A stretch of 64,000 nt of DNA. Origin: PNON01 sp963757065. GTDB lineage: Bacteria; Chloroflexota; Anaerolineae; Anaerolineales; Anaerolineaceae. The DNA lies in assembly GCA_963757065.1 (NCBI GenBank), contig CAVWQC010000001.1, positions 496,001-560,000 on the forward strand, written 5' to 3'. The stretch's first letter is position 1. Each line of letters starts with the position of its first letter. Below, one piece after another: positions 15,877 through 24,661 of the stretch. The notes beneath the pieces are model-generated. The model was not told the origin of the DNA. It saw only the letters and a list, made by a program, of their open reading frames with translations, and ran no database searches. A program made the translations under genes and the position numbers.

Positions 15877-17856
15877 CTAGCGTACTTCGACCTGGTAGAG
15901 GTAATACAACAGTTCATGCCAGGGCGCAGGTCCATACTCGGTACTGACGGTGCCGCCTGGGAACTGCGCTTTGCACGCCTCGAAATCTTCCTGGCGCACA
16001 GGGAGAAACACAAACAGATACTTACCCGGTTTTATTACCGGATTCTCCGGATCGCCCCACGGTTTGAATATATCGATCCCTGTAATACTGGGCATGAGGT
16101 ATGGCAGGCTGGAAATCGAATAGTATCCCATTTCAGGCCAGCCGGAGAATATCACCTCCCAGGAACTATCATAACCCTTCAAGGTATTCGCCAGGTGTTG
16201 GGCGATCTGCCCGTGGTAGCCGCCAAAATCGCTTCTGGGAGTGTAATCATAAAAATAAAAACGGGCATCATCCACTGCCACCACCATGGCGCAAACCAGG
16301 ACGATGACCGTGATCAGCTTGATTCGCTTTTCCCATATTTTTACCGCCAGTTCGATCATCCGATTAAAACCATATCCGATCACCACAGCACAGGCGGGAA
16401 TGGCTGCCACGTAGCGTTGTGCCGCAGGGGTGCTTTCACTTAATGCACCAGATACTGCAAAAACCAGCAACCATGAAAGGATCAGCCAGTTGCGATTGTC
16501 TTTGATCTTGAGCAGCATCAGACCCACACCAAGCAGAAAGATCACAGCTTCCGGTCTGCGTAATAACGGAGTTCCGGGGGTGTACCACGCTCTCAACGGC
16601 AGATCTGTGTAAGCCAGGAATCCGGAACTAAACTGTTCGTAGAGCAATCGCCACATCGGTTTCCCGGTTTCTTTCATATTGAAACTTAACCATTCGCCGA
16701 GAATGGTCACCCTGGACATGGGTGCCATAAATTCATTCGGATGCTTGATGAAGAACCAGGTCAATGGCAGTACGACAATAAAAGCACTGATGAACATGAT
16801 CAGGATGTTTGGCAGCATGCGCTTGAATTTCTTCCAATCCTGGATGGCAACCAGGAGAAGCCAGATGAATACGACAGCAATAATTCCACGGGAAGTCGTA
16901 TAAAAATACTGGGCGAAACCCATCGCCAGGCCGGAGAGTAGGAAAGCCGCCCGTCGTTCCGCTTTCCACCCCCACCAGAGAGCTCCGATCGCGACGACAA
17001 ACCCCAGTCCGTCCCAGATATTGTTGAGACCGATCCGGCTGAAATTGATATGAAAATGTGAAAAGGCCAGGATCGCCGCTGCGATCAGAGCTGTGCGCTG
17101 GCCAAACATGGCGCGTACTGCCAGGTAAAGTGTGGCTACGGTCAATGCACCAGCGAAAACTGCAGTGATCCGTAAACCCGCAGTGGTTTGCCCAAGAATT
17201 ATTATTCCTACCGATTGCACAAGAAAATACAATGAGGGGAAGGAAAACCATCCCACATTAAATGGATTGTTGGTATATCCCTTCAGAAAGTTGACCGTAT
17301 GCAGACCAGAAGATGCCTCATCACCGGATAGTACCACCGGGATGTAAGTCATATTGAATATCCGCAAAGCCAGTGCCACCAAAAAGATGGCCAGAAACCA
17401 GATCAGAACAGGCCGCGAAATGGTGATCTTTTGAAGTTTATGTTCCCAGGCTGCTGCGATGACGAGGAAAATTGCTCCTGCCCAGCAAAACATGGCTGCC
17501 AGTGGATTCAACATTTTAGCTTCGTACCCATCCGCAAGCGTGGCTATCACTACCAGACAGATGCTGAAGAACAAATAGATCAATCGGGTTGGTGCGATAT
17601 GAAACCAACCAGACACACCATTCACACCTTTTTCCACCCATTTCGGCATCCGGTTGTTATCGATGGTCCAGGCACCAAACAGGAAGAGGGCAATCCCGAT
17701 GACAAAGAAAATATAGGTTACCCAACGCAGTTCAAGGTAGGCAAAACCCCGCACCCATTGCGCCAATACGGCAATTACCGCCCCGCCGATCAGCGTAGTC
17801 ACCTGGAAACTGTTATTTTTTATTGCTTCAGTTTTATCCTGAATTTCCTCTTCCAT
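15877..17856 (-). CDS. GT39/ArnT-like membrane glycosyltransferase
   Basis: Integral membrane protein of about 659 residues with some 11-12 hydrophobic segments. After the third segment comes 'LSGDEASSGLHTVNFLKG', the D/E-containing first luminal loop that carries catalytic acid residues in GT39/GT83 (PMT and ArnT) enzymes, and 'YFYTTSRGIIAVV' further on. Such enzymes move sugars from polyprenyl-phosphate donors to proteins or lipids on the outer membrane face. The substrate is unknown. I use the ATG at 17856; a TTG at 17904 would put the start over a TATAAT. The C-terminal ~120 residues form an extracellular soluble domain. Confidence 0.75.
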   Translation of the reverse strand: MEEEIQDKTEAIKNNSFQVTTLIGGAVIAVLAQWVRGFAYLELRWVTYIFFVIGIALFLFGAWTIDNNRMPKWVEKGVNGVSGWFHIAPTRLIYLFFSICLVVIATLADGYEAKMLNPLAAMFCWAGAIFLVIAAAWEHKLQKITISRPVLIWFLAIFLVALALRIFNMTYIPVVLSGDEASSGLHTVNFLKGYTNNPFNVGWFSFPSLYFLVQSVGIIILGQTTAGLRITAVFAGALTVATLYLAVRAMFGQRTALIAAAILAFSHFHINFSRIGLNNIWDGLGFVVAIGALWWGWKAERRAAFLLSGLAMGFAQYFYTTSRGIIAVVFIWLLLVAIQDWKKFKRMLPNILIMFISAFIVVLPLTWFFIKHPNEFMAPMSRVTILGEWLSFNMKETGKPMWRLLYEQFSSGFLAYTDLPLRAWYTPGTPLLRRPEAVIFLLGVGLMLLKIKDNRNWLILSWLLVFAVSGALSESTPAAQRYVAAIPACAVVIGYGFNRMIELAVKIWEKRIKLITVIVLVCAMVVAVDDARFYFYDYTPRSDFGGYHGQIAQHLANTLKGYDSSWEVIFSGWPEMGYYSISSLPYLMPSITGIDIFKPWGDPENPVIKPGKYLFVFLPVRQEDFEACKAQFPGGTVSTEYGPAPWHELLYYLYQVEVR

Positions 17857-17892
17857 TACAACCCCATGCACAACAGGTTTAACCTCAAGGTT

Positions 17893-17898
17893 ATTATA
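17893..17898 (-). promoter_or_regulatory. -10-like TATAAT upstream of the glycosyltransferase
   Basis: Minus-strand TATAAT, 37 bases before the ATG at 17856. No convincing -35 hexamer. The divergent intergenic region continues to 18069. Confidence 0.35.
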
Positions 17899-17958
17899 GT
17901 GCAATCTTCTTGCCAGTGTATTTTAGTAAGCTCTATAAGTATTCTATACTGAAGAATG

Positions 17959-17964
17959 TATAAT
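17959..17964 (+). promoter_or_regulatory. -10-like TATAAT upstream of the corrinoid-activation pair
   Basis: Plus-strand TATAAT about 105 bases before the ATG at 18070, with a poor -35. The GAGGGAG before that ATG is 13 bases away, further than usual, although no other start is open in this frame. Confidence 0.3.
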
Positions 17965-18069
17965 GATAACCAGTTGATAGAATCTGAGTAATAAATCCAT
18001 GCATCAAATATTAGATCATGGATCGAGAAGAAACAATTGACCACTGATTGAGGGAGAAACTGATTTGTT

Positions 18070-18762
18070 ATGAGTATCGACAAGAAGTGGGTGCTTCCCA
18101 TCACCGAGGAACAGATCATTCGCGCACAGGGTGCAGACCCTGAGATCATCCGTACCCGCAAACCGGGCATCTATAAGATAGCCTCGCAGGCGCTTGAAAT
18201 GGGAGTGCCACTGGTCAAACCAGTGGTCGTTAGCCATTCTTACAGGGTAATGCATATTGTCCACAATGCAATCATCCTGGATGATGAAACCAGGATTTCA
18301 AGTTCGCTTGTTGCCAACGTGCTGAAGAATGCCCATACCATCATTCCGTTTGTTTGCTCCATCGGGAATGACCTTGAAAAATTAGCCAGGCAAACATCCT
18401 CTGATGATCCGGTTCTATCAATGGCACTGGATGCACTTGGATCGGCGGCTGTCGAACAACTCATCATGGAAGTCTGCCGGCGGTACGAACTTGAAGCTTC
18501 TGAAAGGTCAGAATTTGTTTCCCAGCCTATTGGACCCGGGTTGGAAGGCTGGAGTGTGCAGGAAGGTCAACCTTTGATATTCAAACTGGTGGATGCAGCG
18601 AGTGCCGGGATTTACCTGTCTGAATCGATGCTGATGGATCCGATCAAGTCCTCTTCCTTCATCCTTGGCATTAGTAGGACGCCTTTTGAAACGGGCAGCA
18701 CATGTGAATATTGCAACCTGAAAGAAACCTGCAGATACAAAGGGAATCACGAACATGCCTGA
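18070..18762 (+). CDS. Vitamin B12-dependent methionine synthase activation-domain-like protein
   Basis: A 230-residue soluble protein resembling the AdoMet-binding reactivation domain of MetH, found alone. The fold core appears in 'HNAIILDDETRISSSLVANVL', 'FVCSIGNDLEKLA', and 'SQPIGPGLEGWSVQEGQPLIFKL', which corresponds to the MetH 'SPGYG.WPL..Q' segment, followed by 'LMDPIKSSSFILGI'. The C-terminus adds 'CEYCNLKETC', a Cys-rich tail typical of stand-alone family members that act with corrinoid proteins. Expected role: supplying the methyl or docking function when an inactive cob(II)amide is reactivated. Its stop overlaps the start of the 2Fe-2S/ASKHA gene by eight bases, so the two are translationally coupled. 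Confidence 0.8.
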   Translation: MSIDKKWVLPITEEQIIRAQGADPEIIRTRKPGIYKIASQALEMGVPLVKPVVVSHSYRVMHIVHNAIILDDETRISSSLVANVLKNAHTIIPFVCSIGNDLEKLARQTSSDDPVLSMALDALGSAAVEQLIMEVCRRYELEASERSEFVSQPIGPGLEGWSVQEGQPLIFKLVDAASAGIYLSESMLMDPIKSSSFILGISRTPFETGSTCEYCNLKETCRYKGNHEHA

Positions 18763-20572
18763 GAAGAATACAGTCCAGGTGGATTTTGAACCCATCGGTA
18801 AACGGGTGACCATCAATTCCGGCCAAACCCTTTTGGAAGCTGCACAAAAAGGCGGCATTGCCCTTCTCTCAGTGTGTGGCGGCAACGGATTATGCCAGGA
18901 TTGCAAGGTAAAAGTGATCCAGGGGAAGGTCTCTCAAATCACACCGGATGAAGAAGCAGCTTTATCGAAAGCAGATATCGCATGCCGGAGTTCGCCTGGC
19001 ATGTCAAACCAGGGTTTATTCAGACACTAAAGCTCGATGTTCCACCTGATTCACTGAGCGGACCGCAGCGCTTACAATTGGAGAGCCTGGAACGGCCATC
19101 GGAGATCGATCCATTGGTCATACCAGTTGATTTTACTATTCCATCTCCCATACCCTCAGATCCAATTGCCCGCGTCGCTCTACTGCTCAAGACACTGGCC
19201 GAATCAGGATTTACTGGTCTGACCTGTTCTCCAGAGATCATGAACAAACTCCCTGATTCCAGTAATACTTCCGAATGGAAAGGCAGGGCGTTGATTCGCA
19301 GAAAGCAGGTGATTGGATTTTTGCCATACCAATCAGCCATCTATGGAATTGCGGTCGATATCGGAACCACAAAGATCGCCTTCTACCTGTTGAACCTGGA
19401 GACCGGAGAAATTCGTTACCAGGCTGGAATAATGAATCCGCAGATCGCTTTTGGCGAGGATGTGATCTCCCGCATCAGTTATGCCAACCAATCCACAGAG
19501 AATGAACAGGAGATGCACTCTTTGCTGGTCCAGGCTCTGAACAAGACCATCCGGGAATGCTGCGCAGAAACCTCCATAAACCCGACCCAGATCGTGGATG
19601 CTGTGATTGTCGGGAATACAGCCATGCACCATTTTTTTGCCGGCTTGCCCGTCCGGCAGCTTGGGGAGGCTCCGTATGTTCCGGCAGTCACCCACTCCAT
19701 GGAGATTGAATGCCCGGGAGATCGGTTTGGATATCTCCCCTGCAGGATTGATCTATCTGCCGCCCAATATCGCCGGCTATGTCGGCGCTGACCATATCGC
19801 CATGCTTCTGGACACACAGATCCTATCCGCTGTTGATACAGTAGTCGCCCTGGATATTGGGACAAATACAGAGATCAGTTTGAAAACCGGGGGTGAATTG
19901 TATTCCTGTTCCTGCGCATCCGGTCCTGCCTTTGAGGGAGCACGGATCGAGATGGGAATGCGTGCTGCCCCGGGTGCGATTGAAAAAGTGGACCTGATCC
20001 ACGGAAAATTGGAATACAGCACCATCGACGATCTCCCCCCGGTCGGGATCTGCGGGTCGGGAATCCTGGATGCAGTGGCAGTCATGCTAAGGGATGGCGC
20101 CATTGATTCTCGGGGAGTACTTCAAAAGACTCATCCACGAATGGTGGAGAGCAACACCCAGAAGAAGTATTTATTGGCACCAAAAACTGATTCAGGAAAT
20201 AACCACGATATCCTGGTCAGCAGAAAAGATGTAAACGAAATTCAACTGGCAAAAGCTGCGATCAGTGCAGGGATTGAATCGTTGCTTTCGCAGGCGGGAA
20301 TCACAGACAACGATATCGAACGGATGATCATCGCCGGCGCTTTCGGTACCTATATCAGCATAAAAAGCGCCATCCAGATCGGGATGTTTCCGGATCTGCC
20401 AATGGAAAGATTTTTCCAGGTCGGCAATGCTGCCGGGGCTGGAGCCAGGCATATGCTGCTTTCAATTGATGAACGTAAAAACGGGGAAGAACTTGCTGAA
20501 AGATCTCAGTATATAGAATTAACTACATTCAATAAATTCCCTGCCTTGTATATGGATGCCATGCGATTTTAA
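18755..20572 (+). CDS. 2Fe-2S/ASKHA corrinoid-protein reductive activator (RACo/DUF4445-like), frameshifted
   Basis: Read across three breaks this is a protein of about 604 residues. The N-terminal plant-type [2Fe-2S] ferredoxin has 'SVCGGNGLCQDCKV'. Removing the base at 18983 continues as 'GVRLACQTRVYSD', supplying the fourth cluster Cys; removing one at 19032 continues 'LDVPPDSL'; removing one near 19708 joins 'THSMEI' to 'NAREIGLDISPAGL'. The C-terminal ASKHA ATPase region has 'GIAVDIGTTKIAFYL', 'IVGNTAMHHFF', 'ALDIGTNTEI', 'GICGSGILDAV', 'IAGAFGTYI'. RACo-type proteins use ATP and the cluster to reduce Co(II) in corrinoid proteins to active Co(I). The partner corrinoid protein is not in the window. 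Confidence 0.85.
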
Positions 20573-20575
20573 TTT

Positions 20576-21023
20576 TCAGCGCTGAACAAACCAGACAGCG
20601 AGAGCGATCGCAACTCCCAAAATTACCCCACCCCCGACTTCTATCGGTGTATGACCCAGGACTTCTTTTAATTGTTTTTCAGAGATAGGGTGTCCCTGTA
20701 ATAGCTCATCGATAATTTTATTGATCTTTTGAGCTTGCATGCCTGCCTGGCGGCGAACACCGGTTGCATCATAGAGAACGATCATTGAGATGGCAACTGC
20801 CAATCCAAACAATGGATCGTTAAAACCGTGAAACAAACCAATCCCCAGAGTCGTGGCAGTCATCATGGCTGAGTGAGAACTTGGCATTCCACCTGCGCTA
20901 AAGAATATGCCCCAGTGGATCTTTTGTGTCCGCCACAGATCGAATCGGGATCTTTAGGATCTGTGCCAAAAACCAGGCGATCATACAACATATCAATACA
21001 TTGTTATCTAATAGATTTCCCAT
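20576..21023 (-). CDS. Divergent PAP2 / DUF212 membrane protein, frameshifted
   Basis: The intact downstream part starts 'GMPSSHSAMMTATTLGIG' and includes 'VLYDATGVRRQAGMQAQKIN', both hallmarks of the DUF212 (acid phosphatase/vanadium-haloperoxidase-related) family, and 'LGHTPIEVGGGVILG'. The N-terminus is found in the neighbouring frame from the ATG at 21023 ('VLICCMIAWFLAQILKIP'). Removing one base in the 'atcccgattcg' stretch near 20947 joins it to 'FDLWRTQKIHWGIFFSAGG'. The repaired protein has about 148 residues, the usual family length. Function is unknown; members are small polytopic membrane proteins. It lies 14 bases after xseB on the same strand. Confidence 0.78.
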
Positions 21024-21037
21024 GATATTTTGCGATG

Positions 21038-21283
21038 TTATTCTTCTTGAGTCTGATAACCTGGCGGGGTATCTCCAGCCAAAGTGCGTATTTTCAATTC
21101 AGCCTGGTTCAATAACTCAGCGCAGTGTTTGGATAATGCCTGTCCCCGTTCATATAACACCAGTGTAGTTTCCAAAGGTAAATTGCCCTCTTCAAGCTGC
21201 TCTATGATCTGATCCAATTCTGCAGCAGCTTCTTCGTATTTCAAGCTTGAAACTTCTTTTTGAACGACTTTTTTATCAGACAT
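21038..21283 (-). CDS. xseB: Exodeoxyribonuclease VII small subunit
   Basis: An 81-residue protein with the XseB core 'YEEAAAELDQIIEQLEEGNLPLE' and 'LYERGQALSKHCAELLNQAELKI'. It binds the XseA C-terminal coiled coil to form exonuclease VII, which degrades single-stranded DNA to oligonucleotides. It starts three bases after the xseA stop, the normal xseA-xseB order. Confidence 0.93.
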   Translation of the reverse strand: MSDKKVVQKEVSSLKYEEAAAELDQIIEQLEEGNLPLETTLVLYERGQALSKHCAELLNQAELKIRTLAGDTPPGYQTQEE

Positions 21284-21286
21284 GGA

Positions 21287-22507
21287 TCATCCTTCTTCTC
21301 CCGCCACTGCATTAAAACCGCCATCCTTCACGCGGATATTTATTTTATCACCCTTCACAACCTGCTGGACGCTTGTAATGATGTGGCCAGACTCCTGATG
21401 TGTAACAATGGCATACCCCCGGTTTAAAACCGACGAAGGGTTCACTGAGTTTAGTCGATGCATAATTCCGGCCAGGCGTAATTTTCGTAAATCTGCCTGG
21501 TGGGCCACAGCCGAATGCATACTATCCAATTGATCATCCAGGCTTTGGCGCTGCATCTGTACCTTTGAGAGTGGAGATGACAATTTCAATCGGTAGGATT
21601 GCTGTTTATTATCACGACTCAATTGTTGGAAATTGTTATGGAGCATATCCAGCAAGTACTTTTGGTATCCAAGGAACTGGGCGATCAGATCCATGCGATT
21701 CGGAGTAACCAGTTCAGCTGCAGCGGTTGGCGTTGGTGCACGCAGGTCTGCGGCAAAATCTGCCAGCGTAAAATCCGTTTCATGTCCAATGCCGGTAACA
21801 ATCGGTATGCTGGCTTCCGCAATCGCCCGAACCACCTGTTCGTCGTTGAATGCCCACAAATCTTCCAGCGATCCTCCTCCCCTGGCAATGATCACGACAT
21901 CCGGTTTTCCTTCCCGGATCACCCTTTGCAGCGCCTTTATTATTTGAGCTGGAGCTTCAACTCCCTGAACCGGAGTGGGGCAGAGAATCACTTCCGCAAT
22001 CGGAAATCTCCTGCGGATTGTATTGAGCATATCCTGAACAGCCGCCCCGGTTGCAGAGGTAACGATCCCGATCCTTTTCGGCACTCCGGGGATTGGCCTT
22101 TTCCTGTCCGGGTCAAAAAGTCCTTCTGCCTCCAGGCGGGCTTTCAATTTTAAGAATTCCTGGAAAAGGTATCCTTCCCCTACAGGTTGAACAGCATCCA
22201 CGATCAACTGGTACTGCCCGCTTACTTCATAGACAGTGATCCGCCCATGAACATCCACCTCCAACCCGTCCATCCAGGCGATCCGGATCCGGCTGGCATC
22301 TGTCCTCCAGACAACACATTTCAGAGCAGCATTGCTGTCCTTCAAAGTAAAATAGATATGACCGGATCCCGGGCGGGAAAGGTTGGATATCTCCCCTTTC
22401 ACCCAACAATCCTGGGTAGCAGGTTCTTTTTCCAACAACCTTCGGATATATGCTGTAAATTCTGTTACGGTCCAAAAGCGTTGGGTGAAGAGAGGTAATT
22501 GTTCCAT
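21287..22507 (-). CDS. xseA: Exodeoxyribonuclease VII large subunit
   Basis: A 406-residue protein of normal XseA length. An N-terminal OB fold ('VWVKGEISNLSRPGSGHIYFTLKD') precedes the catalytic domain with 'PKRIGIVTSATGAAVQDMLNTI', 'VQGVEAPAQI', 'DVVIIARGGGSLEDLWAFNDE' and 'IPIVTGIGHETDFTLADFAADLRAPTPTAAAE'. A coiled-coil C-terminus ends with 'LNRGYAIV'. Cotranscribed with xseB. It is divergent from the HIT gene, with only 87 bases between the two starts. Confidence 0.96.
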   Translation of the reverse strand: MEQLPLFTQRFWTVTEFTAYIRRLLEKEPATQDCWVKGEISNLSRPGSGHIYFTLKDSNAALKCVVWRTDASRIRIAWMDGLEVDVHGRITVYEVSGQYQLIVDAVQPVGEGYLFQEFLKLKARLEAEGLFDPDRKRPIPGVPKRIGIVTSATGAAVQDMLNTIRRRFPIAEVILCPTPVQGVEAPAQIIKALQRVIREGKPDVVIIARGGGSLEDLWAFNDEQVVRAIAEASIPIVTGIGHETDFTLADFAADLRAPTPTAAAELVTPNRMDLIAQFLGYQKYLLDMLHNNFQQLSRDNKQQSYRLKLSSPLSKVQMQRQSLDDQLDSMHSAVAHQADLRKLRLAGIMHRLNSVNPSSVLNRGYAIVTHQESGHIITSVQQVVKGDKINIRVKDGGFNAVAGEEG

Positions 22508-22580
22508 AGATATAGCATACTCGCGGGTGATTCCAGTGTCAACATTTTTGAATATACTATCATGTGCGCTTAATCAATGC

Positions 22581-22586
22581 TAAAAT
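22581..22586 (+). promoter_or_regulatory. -10-like box close to the HIT gene start
   Basis: TAAAAT ends eight bases before the ATG at 22595 and no ribosome-binding site lies between them, which fits a leaderless transcript. No clear -35 hexamer is seen. Confidence 0.3.
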
Positions 22587-22594
22587 AAAACATC

Positions 22595-23074
22595 ATGAAG
22601 CATCTCTGGACACCCTGGCGGAAAAAATATATGCAAGGACCTAAACTTCAAAATGGTTGTATTTTTTGCTGTGCTTTGGATCAGGAAGACAGCCAGTCAT
22701 TGATCGTTCATCATGGCAAAACGGCATATGTTATCCTCAATCGCTACCCCTACACTAATGGACATTTAATGATCGTTCCAAATGATCATAAAAGTTCATT
22801 GGAGGATCTGGCACCAGAAACCAGGGCTGAGATGATGGAGTTGTTATCCAAAGCGATCACAGTATTAAGGAAATTATATAAACCCCAGGGTTTTAATCTT
22901 GGTGGCAATATTGGCGAAGCTGCCGGTGCCGGGGTGGCTGATCATGTTCATTTCCACGTCCTTCCACGCTGGCTGGGTGATACCAATTTTATGACAGCCA
23001 TCGGGGAAACAAGAGTCCTGCCGGAAACCCTGGATGAAACCCTGCAAAAGATGACAGCCAGCTGGAAAGAATAA
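22595..23074 (+). CDS. HIT-family nucleotide hydrolase (Ap4A-phosphorylase-like)
   Basis: A 159-residue histidine-triad protein. The catalytic HxHxH is in 'DHVHFHVLPRW', the nucleotide-binding segment in 'LNRYPYTNGHLMIVPNDHKSSLEDL', and 'CIFCCALDQED' near residue 25 is a CxxC typical of the Ap4A-phosphorylase-like HIT branch. HIT enzymes cleave nucleotide phosphoramidates or dinucleoside polyphosphates. Stand-alone gene with its own terminator. Confidence 0.9.
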   Translation: MKHLWTPWRKKYMQGPKLQNGCIFCCALDQEDSQSLIVHHGKTAYVILNRYPYTNGHLMIVPNDHKSSLEDLAPETRAEMMELLSKAITVLRKLYKPQGFNLGGNIGEAAGAGVADHVHFHVLPRWLGDTNFMTAIGETRVLPETLDETLQKMTASWKE

Positions 23075-23103
23075 TTCTTATCCGATATCAATCAATTTAA
23101 AGC

Positions 23104-23133
23104 AAAGAGGAGTGTTTTAAGACACTCCTCTTT
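23104..23133. terminator. Bidirectional terminator between the HIT gene and gatB
   Basis: Perfect 12-bp stem (23104-23115 with 23122-23133), six-base loop, with A-rich and T-rich flanks that give a U-tract in either direction. It lies between two converging genes. Confidence 0.85.
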
Positions 23134-23162
23134 AATATTTGTTCAGTAATTAAATCTCAGGA

Positions 23163-24596
23163 CTATTTTAATAATTCTTCCATCACCTGGCGTGCCATGG
23201 TCGGGTCAGCTTTTCCGCGCATTTTTTTCATCACCTGCCCAACAAACCAGCCAATCAGGGTAACCTTGCCAGCTTTGTAAGATTCCACTTCATTCGGGTT
23301 TTCAGCGATGAGTTCCTGACAGATCTGCCGGATGGCGGAATCATCACTCACCTGGGCCAGACCTTCGCTTTCAACGATCTTCCCGGGGGCGGAACCAGAT
23401 TCTTCCACTTTAAGAATCAGCGCTTTTCCGGTGGATGTATTCACCGTACCACTATCTACCAATTTAATGATGTCTGCAAGATAGGCTGGTGTCAGTTTGA
23501 GATCCCCGGCTTGAATGCCCTTTTCGTTGAGCATCCGCAATACATCGTTCATGATCCAATTGGAGGCCCGTTTCGGATCACCCGGATAGTTCTTAACCGT
23601 CGCTTCAAAATAATCCGATAGTGTCCGTTCGGATGTGAGGACTTCCGCATCATACTCGGGTAGACCATATTCGGTGACGAAACGAGATCTTCGTTCCAAA
23701 GGTAGTTCCGGGAAGTCAGCCAGAATTTTGTTCCGCCATTCATCATCCAGCCGGACGGGAAGCAGATCCGGTTCGCGGAAATAGCGGTAATCTGCTTCAG
23801 TCTCTTTTGACCGCATCTTTTTCAGAACACCGGCATCTTCATCCCATTCCAGAGTCCAGGCTTCCACCCGATTTCCGGCTTCCACTTCGCGAATCTGGCG
23901 CTCAATTTCTTTATCAATTGCTGATTTGACCGCCTCAATGGAGTTCACATTTTTAATCTCAGTCTTCGCGTTGAGCTTTGTCTCACCCTTCAGTCGAATG
24001 GAGACATTCGCATCACAGCGCAACTGTCCTTTTTCCATATCCGCTTCTGAGATTCCCAGCCAGCGCAGCAGCTGCCGTAACCGGATCAGATACTGCCCGG
24101 CTTCTTCTGCAGTACGAATATCCGGGGCTGTGACCATTTCGATCAGGGGTACACCGCAGCGGTTGTAATCCACCCAGCGTTCGCCGGCAACATTCTTCGT
24201 TTTCCCGGCATCCTCTTCCATATGCAGCTTCCAGATTCCCACGCGGCAGGTCTCTCCATCAGGCATCGGAACATCCATATACCCGCCTTTGCCGATCGGC
24301 TGGTCATATTGTGTGATCTGGTAGCCTTTGGGCAGATCCGGGTAAAAGTAATTCTTTCGGTCAAAGAAAGATACGGACTGGATATCAGAATGCATCGCCT
24401 GTGCTAATAAAACAGCTTTTTCAACCACCCTTTCGTTCAAAACTGGCAGCACTCCCGGCAATCCGCTGCAAATCGGGCAGATGTTGGTATTGGGGGCATC
24501 GTTCCAGCTATCCGCCTTGCAGGAACAGAAAATCTTGCTGGCTGTGTTCAACTGGATGTGGGTTTCCAGTCCAATGACTGGCTCGTAATCGGTCAT
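23163..24596 (-). CDS. gatB: Asp-tRNA(Asn)/Glu-tRNA(Gln) amidotransferase subunit B
   Basis: A 477-residue intact GatB. Landmarks are 'YEPVIGLETHIQLNTASKIFCSC', 'NICPICSGLPGVLPVLNE', 'KNYFYPDLPKGYQITQYDQPI', 'DYNRCGVPLIEMVT', 'RCDANVSIR' and 'EIKNVNSIEAV', with a C-terminal YqeY-like tail domain. The N-terminal CxC and CxxC cysteines bind zinc. With GatA and GatC it converts misacylated Glu-tRNA(Gln) and/or Asp-tRNA(Asn) to the correct aminoacyl-tRNA. A membrane-protein gene separates it from gatA. Confidence 0.97.
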   Translation of the reverse strand: MTDYEPVIGLETHIQLNTASKIFCSCKADSWNDAPNTNICPICSGLPGVLPVLNERVVEKAVLLAQAMHSDIQSVSFFDRKNYFYPDLPKGYQITQYDQPIGKGGYMDVPMPDGETCRVGIWKLHMEEDAGKTKNVAGERWVDYNRCGVPLIEMVTAPDIRTAEEAGQYLIRLRQLLRWLGISEADMEKGQLRCDANVSIRLKGETKLNAKTEIKNVNSIEAVKSAIDKEIERQIREVEAGNRVEAWTLEWDEDAGVLKKMRSKETEADYRYFREPDLLPVRLDDEWRNKILADFPELPLERRSRFVTEYGLPEYDAEVLTSERTLSDYFEATVKNYPGDPKRASNWIMNDVLRMLNEKGIQAGDLKLTPAYLADIIKLVDSGTVNTSTGKALILKVEESGSAPGKIVESEGLAQVSDDSAIRQICQELIAENPNEVESYKAGKVTLIGWFVGQVMKKMRGKADPTMARQVMEELLK

Positions 24597-24661
24597 GTTA
24601 TATCCTTTTAATAATTCCTGATATAAGTTTACTTTGTTAGGTCATTCATGACAATTCATTG

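Noticed and set aside
15709..16443. A 244-codon open frame opposite the GT39-like glycosyltransferase gene
   Set aside because: It lies antisense to a well-supported membrane protein, its product is rich in His, Arg and Gln with no domain, and it has no ribosome-binding site.
21599..22153. A 184-codon plus-strand open frame inside xseA
   Set aside because: Antisense to conserved XseA motifs; the product has no recognisable features.
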